8,131 nt of DNA from JAFGPJ01 sp964439135 (GTDB lineage: Bacteria > Planctomycetota > Phycisphaerae > Sedimentisphaerales > Anaerobacaceae): assembly GCA_964439135.1 (NCBI GenBank), contig CAYTNN010000205.1, forward strand, positions 1 through 8,131. Direction: 5' to 3'. Within the stretch, counting starts at the first letter, position 1, and the number at the start of each line of letters is the position of its first letter. Below, piece by piece: positions 6,539 through 8,131 of this stretch. Both the position numbers and the translations under genes were made by a program. The notes under the pieces were generated by a model. That model had not been told where the DNA came from. It worked only from the letters and a program-made list of their open reading frames with translations, and did not search any database.

Positions 6539-7417
6539 ATGAGATTTACAAAAATGCACGGCATAGGCAATGATTATGTCTATGTCAACTGCTTCGACGA
6601 GCAAGTTGAGGATCCCGTCGCCCTGGCGCCGATCATCAGCGACCGGCATCGAGGCGTAGGCGGCGATGGATTGATTCTCATAGCCCCCTCGCAGACGGCG
6701 GATGTGCGGATGCGCATCTTCAACGCCGACGGTTCGGAAGCTGAAATGTGCGGAAATGGAATCCGATGCGTAGCGAAATACACGTACGAACACAAATTAG
6801 CCCAGGCCGGCGGAGAGTTTTCCGTACCGGGCCAGCGGTCTTTTCCAGCTTCGTTAAATATAGAGACCGGCAACGGGATTTTGACTGTTGGCCTAATCAT
6901 CGACGATACTGACAAGGTTCGGAAGGTATGCGTGAATATGGGCCAGCCGATTTTGTCGCCGCAGGATATTCCTGTGAATCTCACCGGCGAAAAAGTTGTC
7001 GCGCAGCCGATCGACGTTCTTGGGCGGGAACTGTTGATGACATGCGTATCGATGGGGAATCCGCACGCCGTATTCTTCTGTGACGATGTGCGGTCAATTG
7101 AGCTTGAGAAACTCGGGTCGGCTATCGAAAACCACAACCTTTTTCCGAATCGAATAAATGTTCACTTTGTCCGGATTGACAAGCCGGTGGAATTTACAAT
7201 GCGGACATGGGAACGAGGCAGCGGCATTACAATGGCTTGCGGCACCGGCGCTTGTGCTGTCTGTGTGGCTGCAGCGTTGAACGGACGACAAGAGCGAATA
7301 TGCACCGGACATTTGCCCGGCGGCGACCTTAATCTGCACTGGTGCGAAGAAGATAATTGCGTTTATATGACCGGCCCGGCCGACGAAGTCTTCGAAGGCG
7401 TCTGGCCGGAAAAGTAA
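6539..7417 (+). CDS. dapF: Diaminopimelate epimerase DapF
   Basis: The 292-residue protein interconverts LL- and meso-diaminopimelate in the cytoplasm, feeding lysine and peptidoglycan synthesis. It is cofactor-independent and uses two cysteines as acid and base. Both are present: C71 in AEMCGNGIRC and C234 in MACGTGACA. The N-terminal FTKMHGIGNDY (3-13), the RGVGGDG loop, the MGNPHAVFF segment and WERGSG (E225/R226) are all as expected. Length is slightly above the roughly 274 residues of the E. coli enzyme. The open frame extends upstream into the preceding gene. The ATG at 6539 is chosen because AAGGAG (6526-6531) lies 7 nt before it and the family's N-terminus begins there. It starts 20 nt after the fusion gene stop, so co-transcription is likely. 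No terminator is visible after it. Confidence 0.97.
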   Translation: MRFTKMHGIGNDYVYVNCFDEQVEDPVALAPIISDRHRGVGGDGLILIAPSQTADVRMRIFNADGSEAEMCGNGIRCVAKYTYEHKLAQAGGEFSVPGQRSFPASLNIETGNGILTVGLIIDDTDKVRKVCVNMGQPILSPQDIPVNLTGEKVVAQPIDVLGRELLMTCVSMGNPHAVFFCDDVRSIELEKLGSAIENHNLFPNRINVHFVRIDKPVEFTMRTWERGSGITMACGTGACAVCVAAALNGRQERICTGHLPGGDLNLHWCEEDNCVYMTGPADEVFEGVWPEK

Positions 7418-7515
7418 GTCTTATGCGAATTGCGATTATTTAATACGATGAGCATATAAATGCCGGTATAGTTCATAGTAGTTAATTGAAAGTATCATTT
7501 AGCACGGAGGCTATT
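7418..7515. other. Short intergenic gap with no clear signal
   Basis: This AT-rich gap follows dapF. A poor promoter-like pair (TTGCGA 7430-7435 and TATAAA 7455-7460, spacer 19 nt) exists but is not convincing. It probably includes the left end of the decayed insertion sequence; no terminal inverted repeat could be matched because its partner is not in the window. Confidence 0.35.
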
Positions 7516-7675
7516 ATGAATCTAAAAAATCATCACACAACACAAGAGTTGCAAACGCTGTATCGAAAAGAGTAAGGATGCGAGGCTTACTCGGAGATTG
7601 CACGGGATATATCTGGCCGTCAGGGGGTTAAGCTGCCCTCCTGCCGTGTGCAGCATACCCCGGCAACAGTATTAG
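7516..7675 (+). pseudogene. Decayed N-terminus of an IS630-type transposase
   Basis: A GGAGG (7506-7510) precedes ATG 7516, which opens MNLKNHHTTQELQTLYRKE and hits TAA at 7573. Shifting +1 at 7567-7570 continues the protein as SKDARLTRRLHGIYLAVRGL before a second stop at 7673-7675. The joined text, ELQTLYRKSKDARL then RRLHGIYLA, has the character of the N-terminal helix-turn-helix region of IS630/Tc1-mariner-type transposases. No catalytic DDE domain follows; the sequence instead passes into a 113-bp tandem array from about 7631. A third frame near 7665-7700 reads GNSIRRVVR-stop-LR, similar to the recognition helix expected next, suggesting a further frameshift. This is a relic. Programmed frameshifting is a less likely reading because the rest of the gene is missing. 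Confidence 0.6.
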
Positions 7676-8131
7676 GCGCGTAGTCAGATGACTACGATGA
7701 ACTACAGCGTAAATATCGTTATCTACGAAAGATTTCAAAAAACAGGGCATCCTTCTGCTGCGTGCAGTATGCCCTAACAACGGTATTAGGCGCGTAGTCA
7801 GATGACTACGACGAACGATAGCGTACATATCGTTATCTCCAAGTGATTTCAAAAACAGAGCATCCTTCTGCTGCGTGCAGTATGCCCTGACAACGGTATT
7901 AGGCGCGTAGTCAGATGACTACGACGAACGGCAACGTAAATATTGATATCTCCGAGTGATTTCAAAAACAGAGCATCCTCCTGCGGTGTGTAGCATACCC
8001 CGGCAACGGTATTAGGCGCGTAGTCAGATGACTACGACGAACGGCAGCGTACATATCGTTATCTCCGAATGATTTCAAAAACAGGGCATCCTTCTGCTGC
8101 GTGCAGTATGCCCTGACAACGGTATTAGGCG
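7631..8131. repeat. Tandem array of 113-bp units, open at the window end
   Basis: Four complete units (7631-7743, 7744-7856, 7857-7969, 7970-8082) and a partial fifth (8083-8131) follow head to tail, each full unit 113 bp. A 28-bp core, starting tattaggcgcgtagtc, is identical in all four (7670-7697, 7784-7811, 7897-7924, 8010-8037). It contains the perfect palindrome CGTAGTCA-GA-TGACTACG. Units two and five also carry a GGGCAT/ATGCCC hairpin enclosing CTGC/GCAG. A second conserved patch is atttcaaaaa near each unit end. The left flank falls into two variants: units one and four share agcataccccggcaac, while units two, three and five share gcagtatgccct. 113 is not a multiple of three and stops occur in the frames read, so the array does not encode a repetitive protein. 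Function unknown. Confidence 0.9.

Noticed and set aside
7770..7800. Integron attC-like site around ccctaacaacggtattaggc
   Set aside because: Only a loose GCCTAA/TTAGGC pairing exists; the consensus core sites GTTRRRY and RYYYAAC are not met, and units are directly tandem with no cassettes between them.
7628..7852. 74-codon minus-strand frame with an internal 38-residue repeat
   Set aside because: It stays open only because the first two cores lie 114 bp apart, a multiple of three. Later spacings are 113 bp and break the frame; no start signal is seen.
7784..7860. tRNA-like D-arm (gcgtagtcagatgactacg) and T-loop-like ttcaaaa in each array unit
   Set aside because: No acceptor stem, anticodon stem or properly placed T-stem can be formed.
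7631..8131. CRISPR array: identical 28-bp cores at regular spacing
   Set aside because: The roughly 85-bp sequences between cores are clearly related to each other, not unique spacers, and no cas genes are visible.

Overview
The window looks like a chromosomal segment from a Planctomycetota bacterium, probably a Phycisphaerae-like lineage. This is inference. It rests on a secreted Gfo/Idh/MocA oxidoreductase and an isomerase with SRRxFL-type twin-arginine leaders, a neutral-ceramidase-like domain, and long AT-rich intergenic stretches full of short dispersed repeats between moderately GC-rich genes. All credible genes are on the + strand.

Layout. Positions 1-955 hold no confident gene: repeat-rich AT sequence, a good sigma70-type promoter (509-537), and a possible small gene that appears broken by one frameshift (605-938). 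Positions 1031-2511 hold two lipoprotein genes that overlap by ATGA; the second resembles the YajG family. Positions 2512-2920 are intergenic, with an unrecognised open frame, a 55-bp double-hairpin repeat (2734-2788), an extended -10 promoter and a perfect Shine-Dalgarno. Positions 2921-7417 form a likely three-gene operon: a Tat-exported Gfo/Idh/MocA oxidoreductase, a Tat-exported 760-residue protein that joins a xylose-isomerase-like TIM barrel to a neutral/alkaline-ceramidase-like domain, and dapF (diaminopimelate epimerase).

From 7516 the sequence is mobile-element debris. A frameshifted N-terminus of an IS630-type transposase runs directly into a tandem array of 113-bp units (7631 to the window end, four full copies and one partial). 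Each full unit carries an invariant 28-bp core containing a perfect 8-bp palindrome. The array continues past the window.

Working together: the oxidoreductase and the isomerase/ceramidase-like fusion are predicted to act outside the cytoplasm on a common, probably sugar- or amide-containing, substrate. dapF follows by only 20 nt and is a cytoplasmic lysine/peptidoglycan enzyme, so its place in the operon is probably about shared expression rather than pathway. The most unusual items are the 113-bp array and the isomerase-ceramidase fusion.
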